A stretch of DNA of 64,000 bases from Tomitella cavernea (GTDB taxonomy: Bacteria > Actinomycetota > Actinomycetes > Mycobacteriales > Mycobacteriaceae): NCBI RefSeq assembly GCF_016599145.1, contig NZ_JAENKO010000010.1, positions 28,757-92,756 of the forward strand, given 5' to 3'. Positions 46,885 to 59,112 of this stretch are shown here, in pieces. Within the stretch, counting starts at the first letter, position 1. Every line of letters begins with the position of its first letter. A program made the position numbers and the translations under genes. The notes under the pieces are model-generated. The model was not told the DNA's origin and did not search any database. It saw nothing but the letters and a program-made list of their open reading frames with translations.

Positions 46885-47748
46885 GTGGGCATCAGCAGGC
46901 AGGATCGCGAGCGGCTCGGGATCACCGATCACGGGGGTCCCGACGTGGCGCTTCCGGGGGGCGGCCGCACGATCCTGCTGCTGCACGGGCTGATGGGCCG
47001 GGGGAGCGCATGGGCCCCGCACGTCGGCTGGCTGCGGCAGTACGGACACGTGTACACACTCGACGCGGCCTGGCACAGGGGACGAGACTGGGTGGATCCG
47101 GTCGCGGAACCGACCGGTGCCGCCGAACCCGGCGGCACTGCACTGCGCACCGAACGGTTCGTCGCGGACGCCGCTGCGGCGCTGGAGGCCGTGGGGGACG
47201 GGCCGGCGGTGGTGATCGGGCATTCGATGGGGGGACTCCACGCGTGGTGTCTGGCCGCCGCGCGGCCGGACCTGGTCGCGGCGGTCGTAGTCGAGGACAT
47301 GGCCCCGGACTTCTACGGCTGGACGACGGGCCCGTGGGACGCGTGGTTCGGCAGCTGGCCGGAGGAGTTCACGCGCGCGCAGGCGACCGGGATGTTCGGC
47401 GAGGTCGCCGGACGGTACTTTCTGGACTCTTTCGACCGCACGGAGCACGGCTGGCGGCTGCACGGGCGGATACCGGTGTGGCGGCTGATCGCCCAGCACT
47501 GGGGAACGCGCACCTACTGGCGGCAGTGGTCGCAGGTCCGGTGTCCCGCCCTGCTCATCGAAGCCGAACACACGCTGACGCCGGAGGGGCAGATGCGTCG
47601 GATGGCCGGGCAGGACCGCGGTCCCGGCGCCGCGACCCGGTATGTGCGCGTCGCGGATGCGGGGCACCTGGTCCAGTCCGACGCGCCCGACGAGTACCGC
47701 GGCGCGGTGGAGGCGTTCCTGTCGGAGCTGGGCTACGCCCCTCGGTGA
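46885..47748 (+). CDS. Alpha/beta hydrolase (Rv3591c-like)
   Basis: The 287-residue protein has ILLLHGLMGRGSAWAPHVGWL (oxyanion hole), the nucleophile elbow VIGHSMGGLHAW, a charged region ALLIEAEHTLTPEGQ and a C-terminal His in VADAGHLVQSDAPDEY, the full triad. Substrate is unknown; the M. tuberculosis neighbour Rv3591c is of the same type. GTG 46885 lies 8 nt after TAGCGT (46871-46876), so the mRNA is probably leaderless. It is divergent from mhuD with only 70 bp between, so the two may share regulation. Confidence 0.83.
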   Translation: MGISRQDRERLGITDHGGPDVALPGGGRTILLLHGLMGRGSAWAPHVGWLRQYGHVYTLDAAWHRGRDWVDPVAEPTGAAEPGGTALRTERFVADAAAALEAVGDGPAVVIGHSMGGLHAWCLAAARPDLVAAVVVEDMAPDFYGWTTGPWDAWFGSWPEEFTRAQATGMFGEVAGRYFLDSFDRTEHGWRLHGRIPVWRLIAQHWGTRTYWRQWSQVRCPALLIEAEHTLTPEGQMRRMAGQDRGPGAATRYVRVADAGHLVQSDAPDEYRGAVEAFLSELGYAPR

Positions 47749-47764
47749 GTCCTGCCGCGCCCAG

Positions 47765-47792
47765 GGTCAGTGCTCCCCGGTCAGTGCTCCCC
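47765..47792. repeat. 14-bp tandem duplication across the mutY stop
   Basis: GGTCAGTGCTCCCC occurs at 47765-47778 and again at 47779-47792. The second copy contains the complement of the mutY stop (47781-47783) and the last residues. Confidence 0.85.
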
Positions 47793-48674
47793 GGGCAGCG
47801 CGAACATGCCGTCGGCGGTCTGCTCGACGAGCCCGTCGATGAGCAGCGTGCCGAGCGCACGGTCGCGCTGGGCAGGATCGCGGGTCCAGGCCACGTCCAG
47901 CCGTGCTCGCGCGACCGGACCGTGCGCCGCGCGCAGCACGGCCATCAGCCGGCCGCGCGCCTGCCGGTCGGTGCCCTCGAACTTCTGAGTGGCGCGCCTG
48001 GGCCCCTCGTAGATCGGGAAACCCAGTGCACGCCAGTGGCATTCGGTCAGTGGGCAAGAGTCGCATGCGGGGGCGCGCGCGGTGCAGACCAGTGCGCCGA
48101 ACTCCATGATCGCGGCCGAGAAGCGCGCCGCGTCCGCCGAGCCTGCCGGGAGCATCGCGTCGACGTCCTCCAGGTCGCGGCGGGTGGACGGCGGCCCGGG
48201 GTCGCCGCGGCCGTGGACCGTCCGCGCGACGACCCGCCGCACGTTGATGTCGACCACGGGTACGCGCTGTCCGTAGGCGAAGCAGGCGATGGCGCGAGCG
48301 GTATAGGCGCCGATCCCCGGAAGGCCGAGCAGCGTGTCGACTTTGCCGGGGACCGTGTCGCCGTGCTCGCGCGCGAGGATGCTCGCGCACTCGTGCAGAC
48401 GCAGCGCCCGGCGCGGATATCCCAGGCTCCCCCACTCGCGGAGCACTTCGCCCGCGGTGGCCGAGGCCATGGCCGACGGAGCGGGCCAGCGCCGTGCCCA
48501 TCGTTCCCACACGGGGAGCACGCGCGCGACCGGAGTCTGCTGCAGCATCACCTCGGACAACAGGATCCGCCACCCGTCGGTACCCGCGCGGCGCCAGGGC
48601 AGGTCGCGTCCGCATGCGGCGTACCAGCCGGCCAGTTCGCCTGCGGGCCCGAGCCCGCCCGTCGCCGTGCCCAT
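47781..48674 (-). CDS. mutY: A/G-specific adenine glycosylase
   Basis: The 297-residue enzyme has the catalytic SEVMLQQTPVARVLPVWERW, the HhH motif LLGLPGIGAYTARAIACFAYG, catalytic Asp in VVDINVRRV and the iron-sulfur cysteines CTARAPACDSCPLTEC. It removes adenine mispaired with 8-oxoguanine. The start at 48674 is preferred because GGGAGGAGG lies 6 nt upstream; the frame continues to 48785 without family sequence. The C-terminal half is shorter than in E. coli MutY and matches the actinobacterial class. It is divergent from the carbonic anhydrase. Confidence 0.9.
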   Translation of the reverse strand: MGTATGGLGPAGELAGWYAACGRDLPWRRAGTDGWRILLSEVMLQQTPVARVLPVWERWARRWPAPSAMASATAGEVLREWGSLGYPRRALRLHECASILAREHGDTVPGKVDTLLGLPGIGAYTARAIACFAYGQRVPVVDINVRRVVARTVHGRGDPGPPSTRRDLEDVDAMLPAGSADAARFSAAIMEFGALVCTARAPACDSCPLTECHWRALGFPIYEGPRRATQKFEGTDRQARGRLMAVLRAAHGPVARARLDVAWTRDPAQRDRALGTLLIDGLVEQTADGMFALPGEH

Positions 48675-48802
48675 CAGCGGCCTCCTCCCGTCGCTGCCGC
48701 AGCGACAGTACTGGTCAGTAGCCATATCGTCGGGTTCCGTCGAAACCTCGAAAGTCGGGGGGTAGACGAATTGACGGCTTTCCACAGGTCCATACTGAAG
48801 CC

Positions 48803-49429
48803 ATGCCGAACTCGAATCCTGTATCTGCCTGGAACGCCCTCAAGGAGGGTAACCGTCGTTTCGTGGAAGGAAAGCCCCTGCACCCGTCTCAGGATGTGGA
48901 TCGGCGCGAGGAGCTCGTGGCCGCGCAGCATCCGACGGCGGTGATCTTCGGGTGCGGCGACTCGCGAGTGGCCGCGGAGATCACTTTCGACCAGGGCCTC
49001 GGCGACGTCTTCGTAGTCCGTACGGCGGGGCATGTGCTGGACGATTCGGTGCTCGGCTCGATCGAGTTCGCCACCGAGCTTCTCGAGGTCCCCCTCGTCA
49101 TCGTGTTGGGGCACGACAACTGCGGCGGCCTCGGCGCGACGCTCGACGCGCTCGACAACGGCAACATCCCCTCCGGCTTCATCCGCAGCATCGTCGAGCG
49201 GGTCGCCCCGTCGGTGCTCCAGGGACGGCGCGAGGGGCTCTCCACCTTCGACGAGCTGCTGGGCAAGCACGTCATGGAGACGGCCCACCTGCTCACCGAG
49301 CGCTCGCAGCTCATCGCCCAGCGGGTCGAGGACGGCAAGTGCGCCATCGTCGGCCTCACCTACACCCTGTCGGACGGACACATGGAGCTCCGGGGCGTCA
49401 TCGGCGACGTGGGCGAGAAGGTGGCCTGA
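48803..49429 (+). CDS. Beta-class carbonic anhydrase
   Basis: The 208-residue enzyme has Cys51-x-Asp53-x-Arg55 in FGCGDSRV and His104-x2-Cys107 in GHDNCGG, the zinc ligand set of type II beta carbonic anhydrases, and matches M. tuberculosis Rv3588c in position. It interconverts CO2 and bicarbonate to supply carboxylases such as those of lipid synthesis. ATG 48803 is the first start after the divergent mutY promoter region. No partner gene shares its transcript clearly; the next gene has its own leaderless start. Confidence 0.92.
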   Translation: MPNSNPVSAWNALKEGNRRFVEGKPLHPSQDVDRREELVAAQHPTAVIFGCGDSRVAAEITFDQGLGDVFVVRTAGHVLDDSVLGSIEFATELLEVPLVIVLGHDNCGGLGATLDALDNGNIPSGFIRSIVERVAPSVLQGRREGLSTFDELLGKHVMETAHLLTERSQLIAQRVEDGKCAIVGLTYTLSDGHMELRGVIGDVGEKVA

Positions 49430-49492
49430 CCGACACCGACACGCCGGTCGAGGTGCGCCCCGCCGCCGTGACCCTCGCCTACGGTTGATGGC

Positions 49493-50212
49493 GTGTGGGA
49501 ATCGGAGGGGCCGCTGCCCCAGCAGATCTACCGGCGGCGACGCTTCGCCGCGGTGGGAGTCGCGCTGGTCGTGCTCATCGTGGTCGTCATCCTCGTCGCC
49601 GTGTCCTGTGGCGGTGGCTCCGACGAGCCGTCCGCGGCCGCCGTGGCGAAGACCTCGGAATCGCCGGAGACACCCGCCACCACCGCGCCCGGAACGGCAT
49701 CCCCGACCGGAACCGCCACCCCGTCCGGCACCGCCGCATCCGGCACCGCGGCGCCGGGCGAGGCGCCGCAACCGGCCGGCGCCGCCGATTCCGAGGGCCA
49801 GGAGACGACAGTGCCCGGGGGGCAGTGCGCGGATTCGTCGATCGGGCTGACCGTGTCTCCGGAGAAGCCGAACTACACGGTCGGCGAATCGGTCACGTTC
49901 ATCTCGACGGTCACGAACATCGGTTCGGTGCCGTGCGTGCGCGACCTGAGCGGGCCGATGATCGTCAACACGGTGGAGGCCGTCGACGGCGGCCAGGTCT
50001 GGTCCAACGCGGACTGTTTCCCCGGCACCGGCAGCGACATCCGCACGCTTGAGCCGGGGCAGCAGGCGCAGTTCAAAATGGTGTGGGCGGGAACCACGTC
50101 GAGCCAGGGGTGCACGCCCGCGGAACGGAAGCCGGTGCCGCCGGGCGTCTACGCGGTGACCACCCACCTGGGCTCGCTGACCGGCAAGCCCGTGCCGTTC
50201 AACATCCACTGA
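49493..50212 (+). CDS. Membrane-anchored protein of unknown function (Rv3587c-like)
   Basis: The 239-residue protein has a short cytoplasmic N-terminus, one span (residues 21-39) and a Thr/Ala/Pro-rich spacer, then a beta domain with GLTVSPEKPNYTVGESVTFISTVTNIGSVPCVRDL, which resembles proteinase-inhibitor-like or Ig-like modules. Four cysteines in the domain may pair. Position matches M. tuberculosis Rv3587c. GTG 49493 follows TACGGT (49480-49485) by 7 nt, a leaderless pattern. The stop lies in a perfect 21-bp tandem repeat. Confidence 0.72.
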   Translation: MWESEGPLPQQIYRRRRFAAVGVALVVLIVVVILVAVSCGGGSDEPSAAAVAKTSESPETPATTAPGTASPTGTATPSGTAASGTAAPGEAPQPAGAADSEGQETTVPGGQCADSSIGLTVSPEKPNYTVGESVTFISTVTNIGSVPCVRDLSGPMIVNTVEAVDGGQVWSNADCFPGTGSDIRTLEPGQQAQFKMVWAGTTSSQGCTPAERKPVPPGVYAVTTHLGSLTGKPVPFNIH

Positions 50213-50245
50213 CGCGCACCCGGTATCCACTGACGCGCACCCGGT
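50204..50245 (+). repeat. 21-bp perfect tandem duplication across a stop codon
   Basis: The unit ATCCACTGACGCGCACCCGGT at 50204-50224 is repeated exactly at 50225-50245. It contains the TGA stop (50210-50212). A 21-bp period puts a second TGA in frame at 50231-50233. Confidence 0.9.
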
Positions 50246-50263
50246 ATCCGAAGGGGCCGCAGG

Positions 50264-51355
50264 TCAGCCCAGCCGATCGGCGATGCCGGCCTCGGCGAGC
50301 CGAGACAATCCCTCGCGTATGTGGCGCGACCACATCGGCGTGATCCCGTCCACCGATTGCAGATCGGCGGCGGTGGCCGCGAGGAGCTCGTGCAGCGTGC
50401 CGAACGAATCGACCAGCGTGTCCACCTGGGTGAACTGCAGTCGGGGGATCCGGGTGAGCAGCCGGTAGCCGCGCGGCATGATCGGAGAGTCGAGCGACTC
50501 GATCGTCGGCGTGTAGCCGAACGCCCTCGCCAAGGTGGTCAGGTCCAGCAGGTCGGCGCCGGTGAGCTGGTCGATCGCCTCGAGCGCGGTGCGGATCCGG
50601 CTGCTGTCCGGGAGGGTGCCGCCAGGAAGATAGTCGCGCACGAGAAGCTCACGTCCCCCGTCTCTGTTGCCCACCAACTCCTCGAGCTGCAGCGCCAGCT
50701 GGCGGCCGTCCGTGCCGAGTTCCACGACATGCTTCTCCAGCTCGGTGGACTGCCGCCGGACCATCTCCAGGCGCTGGACCACCGTCATAGCGTCGCGCAG
50801 CGTGACGAAGTCCTCGATCTCGATCACCGACAGCTGGCGGTCCACCTCGTCGAGCCTGCTCCGGTAGCGCTCAAGCGTGGCCACAGCCTGATTGGCGCGC
50901 GACAAGATAGTGCCTGAATCCTCGATGAGGTGCCGGTGTCCGCCCACGTACACACTGACGATGCTCATGGACTGGCTGACGGACACGACCGGATGGCCGG
51001 TCTGGATGGCGGTGCGCTCGGCGGCGCGGTGGCGGGTGCCCGATTCCTCCGTGGGCAGGTTGGCGTCCGGCATCAGCTGCACGTTGGCCCGCAGGATCCG
51101 CGTGCAATCCGTGGACAGGACGACGGCGCCGTCCATCTTCGACAACTCGCGCATACGGGTGGGGGCGAAGGCCACGTCGAGTTCGAACCCGCCGTCGCAG
51201 ATGCTTTCCACGAGCGGGTCGTAGCCCAGCAGGATCAGGGCGCCCGTGCGCCCGCGCAGGATCCGCTCGAGGCCGTCCCGCAGGGCGGTGCCGGGGGCGA
51301 GGCGGGCGATGGTGTCGCGCAGGCTCGCCGTTTGGCGTCGCTGTTCGATGGGCAC
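50264..51355 (-). CDS. disA: Diadenylate cyclase DisA
   Basis: The 363-residue protein has the diadenylate cyclase active-site motifs Asp75-Gly-Ala ([10 protein letters not shown]) and Arg108-His-Arg ([10 protein letters not shown]), a central helical part and a C-terminal HhH region ([21 protein letters not shown]) that binds branched DNA. It converts ATP to c-di-AMP and scans DNA for damage. Like M. tuberculosis Rv3586, it is beside radA. The GTG at 51355 follows AAAGGAGGGAGAA with good spacing; the frame continues upstream without family sequence. Confidence 0.94.
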   Translation of the reverse strand: MPIEQRRQTASLRDTIARLAPGTALRDGLERILRGRTGALILLGYDPLVESICDGGFELDVAFAPTRMRELSKMDGAVVLSTDCTRILRANVQLMPDANLPTEESGTRHRAAERTAIQTGHPVVSVSQSMSIVSVYVGGHRHLIEDSGTILSRANQAVATLERYRSRLDEVDRQLSVIEIEDFVTLRDAMTVVQRLEMVRRQSTELEKHVVELGTDGRQLALQLEELVGNRDGGRELLVRDYLPGGTLPDSSRIRTALEAIDQLTGADLLDLTTLARAFGYTPTIESLDSPIMPRGYRLLTRIPRLQFTQVDTLVDSFGTLHELLAATAADLQSVDGITPMWSRHIREGLSRLAEAGIADRLG

Positions 51356-51555
51356 TTCTCCCTCCTTTCTTCCGACCTGCGACTCTCCCGGCCTGCGACC
51401 TCCCACCTGCGACAGGCTCCCGGAAGCGAGCCGGCCAGTCCGTGTACGCGGCCGGCCGCCGCGCGCGCGGAACCGGACCGGGAGGATGTGTGCCGGCGCA
51501 CGATCCGTGGAGGCGCCCGGCGGGTCGCATTGCGACGCAATTAGATTACCTGCCC

Positions 51556-52074
51556 ATGAGGAGCAACTGGACGGTACCCGGGGAGGCCGCGCCGCCGGAG
51601 CGGCATCCGGAGGCTCCGGCACCCGGTGAACCCATCCCGGAGCACTGGCACGGATGTTTCGGCTGCCGTGGCACCGGCGACGGCGGGCTGGGCCTCGACG
51701 TGTCCGCGGGCGCGGGCGCCGAGGTGACCGGCAGGATCGTCGTCGACCCCGCCTTCGAGGGTGGCCCGGGGGTGATCCACGGCGGCGTGCTGTCGTCGGT
51801 GTTCGACGAGGTGATGGGCTTCTCGGCGCGACTGCTCGCGGTCGAGGTGGTGACCGCGCACCTGGAGGTGGACTACGCGAGCCCGGTCCCCGTGGGGTCG
51901 AACCTGACGGTGCGGGCACGCGTGGACGGGGTGCTGGGCCGCAAGCTGTACGCGTCCGCGGAGGTGTATGTGGACGGGGCCGAGACGCCCGCCGGCAGTT
52001 CACGGGCGCTGTTCATCACGATCGACCATGCCGAACACTTCCGTGACCTGCTGGGGAATTCCACCCGCGTCTGA
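51556..52074 (+). CDS. PaaI-like hotdog thioesterase
   Basis: The 172-residue protein has [20 protein letters not shown] and [19 protein letters not shown], the latter carrying the Asp/Glu catalytic turn of the hotdog fold, followed by the final strands [20 protein letters not shown]. It probably hydrolyses an acyl-CoA; the substrate is unknown. ATG 51556 lies 8 nt after TAGATT (51542-51547), another leaderless-type start. Divergent from disA and convergent with radA. Confidence 0.82.
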   Translation: MRSNWTVPGEAAPPERHPEAPAPGEPIPEHWHGCFGCRGTGDGGLGLDVSAGAGAEVTGRIVVDPAFEGGPGVIHGGVLSSVFDEVMGFSARLLAVEVVTAHLEVDYASPVPVGSNLTVRARVDGVLGRKLYASAEVYVDGAETPAGSSRALFITIDHAEHFRDLLGNSTRV

Positions 52075-52083
52075 CGGGACGCG

Positions 52084-53466
52084 CTACGTGCGCAGCCCTG
52101 ACTCGAGCGCCGCGGCCAGATCCGAGACTTCGACCGCTCGCGTCGCCGCGGGCAGCCGGCCGCTGTCCGGCGGGACGAGCGCGGTGGGGAAACCCAGGCG
52201 CGCGGCCTCGGCGATACGCCGCCCGGCCCCTGTCACGCGCCGTACCTCGCCGGCCAAGCCCAGTTCGCCGATCGCGACCGTGCCGTCCCGGACCGGGCGG
52301 CCCGAGACGGCCGACGCGACGGCCAGGGCCAGCGCCAGGTCCGATGCGGGCTCGGTGACTCGCATGCCGCCCACGGTGGCCACGTAGACGTCGTTCTTGC
52401 CGATCTTGAGCCCGGCGTGCCGTTCGAGCACGGCGAGGACCATCGCAACCCGGGAGGAGTCGAGTCCGCTCACGGCCCTACGCGGCGATGGCAGTGCCGA
52501 CTCGACGACCAGCGCCTGCAACTCGCCGAGCAGTGGGCGCTTGCCGTCCATCGTCACGGTGACCGCGGTGCCGGGCACCGTGCCGTCGCGGTGATGCAGG
52601 AAGAGCCCCGAAGGATCGGCGATGCCGGCGATGCCGTCGTCACGCATCTCGAAACAGCCGACCTCGTCCGCCGCGCCGAAGCGGTTCTTCACGCCGCGCA
52701 CCATCCGCAGCGTCGAATTCTTGTCGCCCTCGAAGTGCAGGACCACATCGACCAGGTGCTCCAACGTGCGCGGGCCGGCCACGGCGCCGTCCTTGGTGAC
52801 GTGCCCCACCAACAGCACGGCGATCCCGCGGGCCTTCGCCAGCGCGGTGAGCGCGGCGGTCACGGCGCGCACCTGCGTGGTGCCGCCGGTGACGCCGTCC
52901 GCGTCCTGCGCGAGCATCGTCTGCACCGAGTCCACCACCAGGAGCGACGGCGCGGTGTGATCGACGTGCCCGACGACCGTGGCGAGATCGGACTCGGCGG
53001 CCAGCAGGACGTCCTCGTGGACGGTGCCGGTGCGCTCAGCCCGGAGCCGCACCTGGCCCGCAGACTCCTCGCCGGTGATGTACAGCGCGCGTCCCCGGCC
53101 GCCGATCGCCCACCGGTGGACCACCTCCAGGAGCAGAGTGGATTTACCGGCACCCGGCTCGCCGGCGAGCAGCACCACGGCCCCCGGCACGATGCCGCCG
53201 CCAAGAACCCTGTCGAGTTCGCCGACGCCGGTGGGCACGGCCCGCGTGGCGGTGGCGTCGATGGTGGTCAGCGGCACTGCGGGCGAGGAGGGGAGCAGCG
53301 CGACGGGCATCCGGGTGGTGGCGCGGTCCGGTCCGCCGCCGACCGCGGCGAGCTCCGCCCGCTCTTGGAGGGTGCCCCAGTTGCCGCAGCCGGGGCAGCG
53401 ACCGGCCCACTTCGGGGTCGAGTGGCTGCATTCGTTGCAGCGGAACGAGACTCTGGTCTTTGCCAC
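52084..53466 (-). CDS. radA: DNA repair protein RadA
   Basis: The 460-residue protein has a Cys4 zinc finger ([21 protein letters not shown]), a RecA-like ATPase (Walker [17 protein letters not shown]), the KNRFG motif and a C-terminal Lon-like domain. It promotes branch migration in recombination. GTG 53466 is preferred over ATG 53478 because family members start VAKTR and TATGCT (complement of 53474-53479) sits 7 nt before it, a leaderless pattern. It lies between the thioesterase and lpqE, in the M. tuberculosis order. Confidence 0.94.
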   Translation of the reverse strand: MAKTRVSFRCNECSHSTPKWAGRCPGCGNWGTLQERAELAAVGGGPDRATTRMPVALLPSSPAVPLTTIDATATRAVPTGVGELDRVLGGGIVPGAVVLLAGEPGAGKSTLLLEVVHRWAIGGRGRALYITGEESAGQVRLRAERTGTVHEDVLLAAESDLATVVGHVDHTAPSLLVVDSVQTMLAQDADGVTGGTTQVRAVTAALTALAKARGIAVLLVGHVTKDGAVAGPRTLEHLVDVVLHFEGDKNSTLRMVRGVKNRFGAADEVGCFEMRDDGIAGIADPSGLFLHHRDGTVPGTAVTVTMDGKRPLLGELQALVVESALPSPRRAVSGLDSSRVAMVLAVLERHAGLKIGKNDVYVATVGGMRVTEPASDLALALAVASAVSGRPVRDGTVAIGELGLAGEVRRVTGAGRRIAEAARLGFPTALVPPDSGRLPAATRAVEVSDLAAALESGLRT

Positions 53467-53535
53467 GCCCCGAAGCATAGGGCGGGGCTCCGACAAACGC
53501 GGCACCCCGGAGCCTGCGCGCGACTACGAAAGCCT

Positions 53536-53571
53536 CCGGGCCCCTCGGCGCGTGTGGCGCGAGGAGCCCGG
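53536..53571. terminator. Hairpin downstream of the lpqE-like gene
   Basis: CCGGGCCCCTC (53536-53546) pairs with GAGGAGCCCGG (53561-53571) with one mismatch and a 14-nt loop, between the lpqE-like stop (53610) and the radA start. Confidence 0.55.
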
Positions 53572-53609
53572 GGGACCTGCATGGGCGGCCGGCGTCACCG
53601 GCGCGCGGC

Positions 53610-54341
53610 TCAGTGCTCTTCGGACCGTTCGCCTTCCCAGTGCTGGGGGACGGTGATGGGGACCTGTGCGGTGAGCGGCGCCGTGCCGCCGAAGGTGAAG
53701 GTGACGTCCACGCTCGTGCCGGGGCGGTGCGTGCCCTCGAGGGTGATCGGCTTCAGCTTGATCGAGGTGAGGTCCTCGAGCGGGTCGGTGGACGCGTCCG
53801 CCGCCGTGTCGGACTCGCCGCCCACTGGCACGCAGATGTGGTCTTCGGCCGTCGTCGCCTCCGCGCCGGCCGGCGTCGCCGCGGCGGTGGCGGCCGGGCC
53901 CTCGGCGGCCACCGCGTCCGCGTCGCCCAGCTGCTGCGAGGTGGCAGTGGTGAGCGCGCTGGTGCCGCAAAGGGTCACGGGCTGCTGTTCGATCGACACG
54001 GGCGACCCATTGACAGTGATCCGCTCGAGCGGGAAGTCGGTGTCGGGGCTGGAATTGGACGCGGTGAAGGTGAGGTGGAACGGGTTGGAGGCCTTCAGCG
54101 CCTGCTCGGTGGCCAGCACCAGCTGGACGTCGTTCAGCGTGATCGCGCCGTCGGCGGACTGCACGGTGGAGCCGGTGACTGCGGGGACCTGCGAGGAAGT
54201 CTGTGCGATCTGCCCGGCACTGCAAGCGGTCAGGCCCAGCGTGGCGGCCGCGGCCAAGGCGACCACGGCTGCCCCGCGGCGGCCGAGCGGTCGGCGGATC
54301 CCCGCCCGGTTGCGGGAAGTCGACGCAGTTGAGGCTGTCAC
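53610..54341 (-). CDS. lpqE: Lipoprotein (LpqE-like, Rv3584 position)
   Basis: The 243-residue protein has a basic n-region, hydrophobic core ([14 protein letters not shown]) and lipobox LTAC; Cys is about residue 34. The mature part is a beta-rich domain (FHLTFTASNSSPDTDFPLERITVNG, LKPITLEGTHRPGTSVDVTFTFGG) with an internal Ala/Thr-rich insert of about 50 residues. Family and position fit M. tuberculosis LpqE. GTG 54341 has GGAGG 7 nt upstream. The role of the protein is unknown; the domain resembles copper- or metal-handling lipoproteins only loosely. Confidence 0.78.
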   Translation of the reverse strand: MTASTASTSRNRAGIRRPLGRRGAAVVALAAAATLGLTACSAGQIAQTSSQVPAVTGSTVQSADGAITLNDVQLVLATEQALKASNPFHLTFTASNSSPDTDFPLERITVNGSPVSIEQQPVTLCGTSALTTATSQQLGDADAVAAEGPAATAAATPAGAEATTAEDHICVPVGGESDTAADASTDPLEDLTSIKLKPITLEGTHRPGTSVDVTFTFGGTAPLTAQVPITVPQHWEGERSEEH

Positions 54342-56533
<2,192 letters not shown>

Positions 56534-56579
56534 CGGGGCGGGGCGACTGCACCGAAACCAACCACCACCAGTAGGATCG

Positions 56580-58007
56580 ATGCCTGTGACGCTGCACCTC
56601 TACGACACCGAGACACGGGAACTACGCCCGTTCGCCCCGCTCGTGCCCGGGGTGGCCTCGATCTACCTGTGCGGCGCCACCGTCCAGGGGGAGCCGCACA
56701 TCGGGCACGTGCGCAGCGGCGTGGCGTTCGACCTCCTGCGCCGCTGGTTGCTGGCGCAGGGGCTGGACGTGCACTTCATCCGCAACGTCACCGACATCGA
56801 CGACAAGATCCTGCGCAAGGCCGACGAGGCCGGCCGGCCCTGGTGGGAGTGGGCCGCCACATACGAGCGCGCGTTCACGGACGCGTACCGCAGGCTCAAC
56901 GTGCTGCCGCCGTCCGCGGAGCCGCGGGCCACGGGGCACATCACCCAGATGGTCGAGCTCATGCAGCGGCTGCTCGACGCCGGGTGCGCGTACGCCCAGG
57001 GGGGCGATGTGTACTTTGACGTGCGCAGCTTCCCCGACTACGGCCGGCTGTCCGGCCATCGGCTCGAGGACGTGCACCAGGGCGAGAGCGCGGGCGAGCA
57101 CAAGCGCGATCCGCGGGACTTCACGCTGTGGAAGGCGGAGAAGCCGGGGGAGCCGTCCTGGCCCACGCCGTGGGGGCGGGGCCGGCCGGGATGGCATCTC
57201 GAATGCTCGGCGATGGCCACCGCCTACCTGGGAGCGTCGTTCGACATCCACTGCGGCGGGATGGACCTGGTGTTTCCACACCACGAGAACGAGCGTGCGC
57301 AGAGCCGCGGCGCCGGCGACGGTTTCGCCCGCACCTGGCTGCACAACGGTTGGGTGACCATGGGCGGCGAGAAGATGAGCAAGTCGCTGGGCAACGTCCT
57401 GTCGATCCCGAACGTGCTCACCCAGGTGCGGCCGCAGGAACTGCGTTACTACCTGGGTAGCGCGCACTACCGTTCGATGCTCGAGTACTCCGAGTCCGCG
57501 CTGCAGGACGCCGTCGCCGCGTACCGGAAGATCGAGGCTTTCGTGCGGCGCGTCGACGACCGGGTGGGGTCGGTGGAGGTGGGCGCGTGGCCCCCGGAGT
57601 TCGCCGCGGCGCTCGACGACGATCTCGGGGTGCCTGCGGCCCTCGCCGTCCTGCACGGCACCGTCACCGAGGGGAACCGCGCTCTGGAGGCGGGGGAGCA
57701 TGCGGCGGCCGCGGCGTGCGCTGCCGCGGTGCGGGCGATGACCGGCATCCTGGGCGTCGACCCGTTCGATGGGCCCTGGTCCGCGGACGGCGCGGGCACG
57801 GACGCCGGACCCGCCACCGCCGCACTGGATTCGCTCATCGTCGAGCAGCTGGAGATGCGCACCCGCGCACGCGCCGAAAAGGATTGGGCCGTGGCGGACG
57901 AGGTGCGTGATCGCCTTGCGGCCGCCGGCATCGAAGTCACGGACACCCCGGAGGGGCCCGAATGGGCGCTGCGCTCGGACGGCGCCGACTCGCGGGGCGT
58001 GTCATGA
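56580..58007 (+). CDS. cysS: Cysteinyl-tRNA synthetase
   Basis: The 475-residue class I enzyme has Cys31 and HIGH (residues 40-43) in [14 protein letters not shown], the zinc ligands in the HLECSAM and FPHHENE blocks, and KMSKS (265-269). It charges tRNA-Cys. Two starts are possible. ATG 56580 has only a weak site. GTG 56586 lies 8 nt after TAGGAT (56572-56577), the leaderless pattern seen at other genes here. It follows ispDF, as in M. tuberculosis Rv3580c. Confidence 0.93.
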   Translation: MPVTLHLYDTETRELRPFAPLVPGVASIYLCGATVQGEPHIGHVRSGVAFDLLRRWLLAQGLDVHFIRNVTDIDDKILRKADEAGRPWWEWAATYERAFTDAYRRLNVLPPSAEPRATGHITQMVELMQRLLDAGCAYAQGGDVYFDVRSFPDYGRLSGHRLEDVHQGESAGEHKRDPRDFTLWKAEKPGEPSWPTPWGRGRPGWHLECSAMATAYLGASFDIHCGGMDLVFPHHENERAQSRGAGDGFARTWLHNGWVTMGGEKMSKSLGNVLSIPNVLTQVRPQELRYYLGSAHYRSMLEYSESALQDAVAAYRKIEAFVRRVDDRVGSVEVGAWPPEFAAALDDDLGVPAALAVLHGTVTEGNRALEAGEHAAAAACAAAVRAMTGILGVDPFDGPWSADGAGTDAGPATAALDSLIVEQLEMRTRARAEKDWAVADEVRDRLAAAGIEVTDTPEGPEWALRSDGADSRGVS

Positions 58008-58067
58008 CTAAGACGTGTGCACAGACTCGGATGCACGGCCGCCGCACCACACCGGAAGGTTTGAACA

Positions 58068-59048
58068 GTGGCAGGTAACTCTTCCCGGCGCGGCGCGATC
58101 CGCAAGTCCGGCACGAAGAAAGGGCAGGTGTCGGGTTCCGGCGGCAAGGGCCGGCGGAGCCTGCGCGGGCGCGGGGCGACGCCGCCGAAGGAGATGCGGC
58201 CGTACCATCCTGCCGCCAAGAAGGCGGCGAAGACCGCGGGGACGGTGTCCGGTGGCGCACAGTCGGCGCGGCGGCCGTCCGGCGGTGCACGCCGGGGCGA
58301 CGCCGCGCACGAGAACGTGCTCGGCCGCAACCCGGTGCTCGAGTGCCTGCGGCAGCGGGTGCCCGCCACGACGCTGTTCGTGGCGGTGGGGACCGAGAAT
58401 GATGAGCGCCTTACCGAGGCCGTGCAGCTGGCGGCCGAGGCCGGGATCTCGATTCAGGAGGTCCCGCGCACCGACCTCGACCGGATGTCCACCGGCGGCG
58501 TGCACCAGGGAGTGGCGCTGCAGATCCCGCCGTTCCGCTATTCGCACCCCGACGAGTTGCTCGACCGCACCCGGGGCAGCGCGCGGCCGCCGCTCGTCGT
58601 CGCGCTCGACAACATCACCGATCCGCGCAATCTCGGCGCGGTGATCCGGTCCGTCGCCGCGTTCGGGGGCGACGGCGTGCTGATACCCGAACGGCGCAGC
58701 GCGTCGGTCACCGCCGTCGCCTGGCGCACGAGCGCGGGTGCGGCCGCACGGGTCCCGGTCGCCAAGGCCACCAACATGACCCGCACCCTCAAGTCGTGGC
58801 AGAAGTCTGGCTTCCAGGTCGCCGGACTCGACGCGGGCGGCGAGACATCTATCGACGATCTCGACGTGGCGGTCGATCCGCTCGTTCTCGTCGTCGGTTC
58901 GGAGGGCAAGGGGCTCTCGCGGCTCGTGCGCGAGACCTGCGACCGCGTCGTCAACATCCCGATGGCCGGAGAGATGGAGTCGCTCAACGCCTCCGTCGCC
59001 GCCGGCGTGGTGCTCGCCGAGGTCGCGCGGCAACGCCGGGCGTTGTGA
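58068..59048 (+). CDS. rlmB: 23S rRNA 2'-O-methyltransferase, TrmH/RlmB type
   Basis: The 326-residue SPOUT methyltransferase has a long basic N-terminal tail (about 80 residues) followed by [39 protein letters not shown] and [14 protein letters not shown]...[19 protein letters not shown], the knotted SAM site. It methylates a ribose in 23S rRNA, most likely Gm2251-type or a similar site. GTG 58068 has GGAAGG about 10 nt upstream. It is the last gene of the conserved block (Rv3579c). The basic tail is typical in actinobacteria. Confidence 0.88.
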   Translation: MAGNSSRRGAIRKSGTKKGQVSGSGGKGRRSLRGRGATPPKEMRPYHPAAKKAAKTAGTVSGGAQSARRPSGGARRGDAAHENVLGRNPVLECLRQRVPATTLFVAVGTENDERLTEAVQLAAEAGISIQEVPRTDLDRMSTGGVHQGVALQIPPFRYSHPDELLDRTRGSARPPLVVALDNITDPRNLGAVIRSVAAFGGDGVLIPERRSASVTAVAWRTSAGAAARVPVAKATNMTRTLKSWQKSGFQVAGLDAGGETSIDDLDVAVDPLVLVVGSEGKGLSRLVRETCDRVVNIPMAGEMESLNASVAAGVVLAEVARQRRAL

Positions 59049-59069
59049 GCCGCCTGTTGTGAACCCCCT
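59042..59069 (+). repeat. 14-bp imperfect tandem duplication across the rlmB stop
   Basis: GTTGTGAGCCGCCT (59042-59055, includes the TGA stop at 59046-59048) is followed by GTTGTGAACCCCCT (59056-59069), identical at 12 of 14 positions. Confidence 0.7.
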
Positions 59070-59088
59070 GCCCGTGCACGGCCGGGGC

Positions 59089-59112
59089 CGCTGACCCGCA
59101 CGTGGGTCAGCG
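59089..59112. terminator. Short hairpin between convergent rlmB and acyl-CoA oxidase genes
   Basis: CGCTGACCC (59089-59097) pairs with GGGTCAGCG (59104-59112) around a 6-nt loop and overlaps the stop of the minus-strand gene. Confidence 0.5.
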
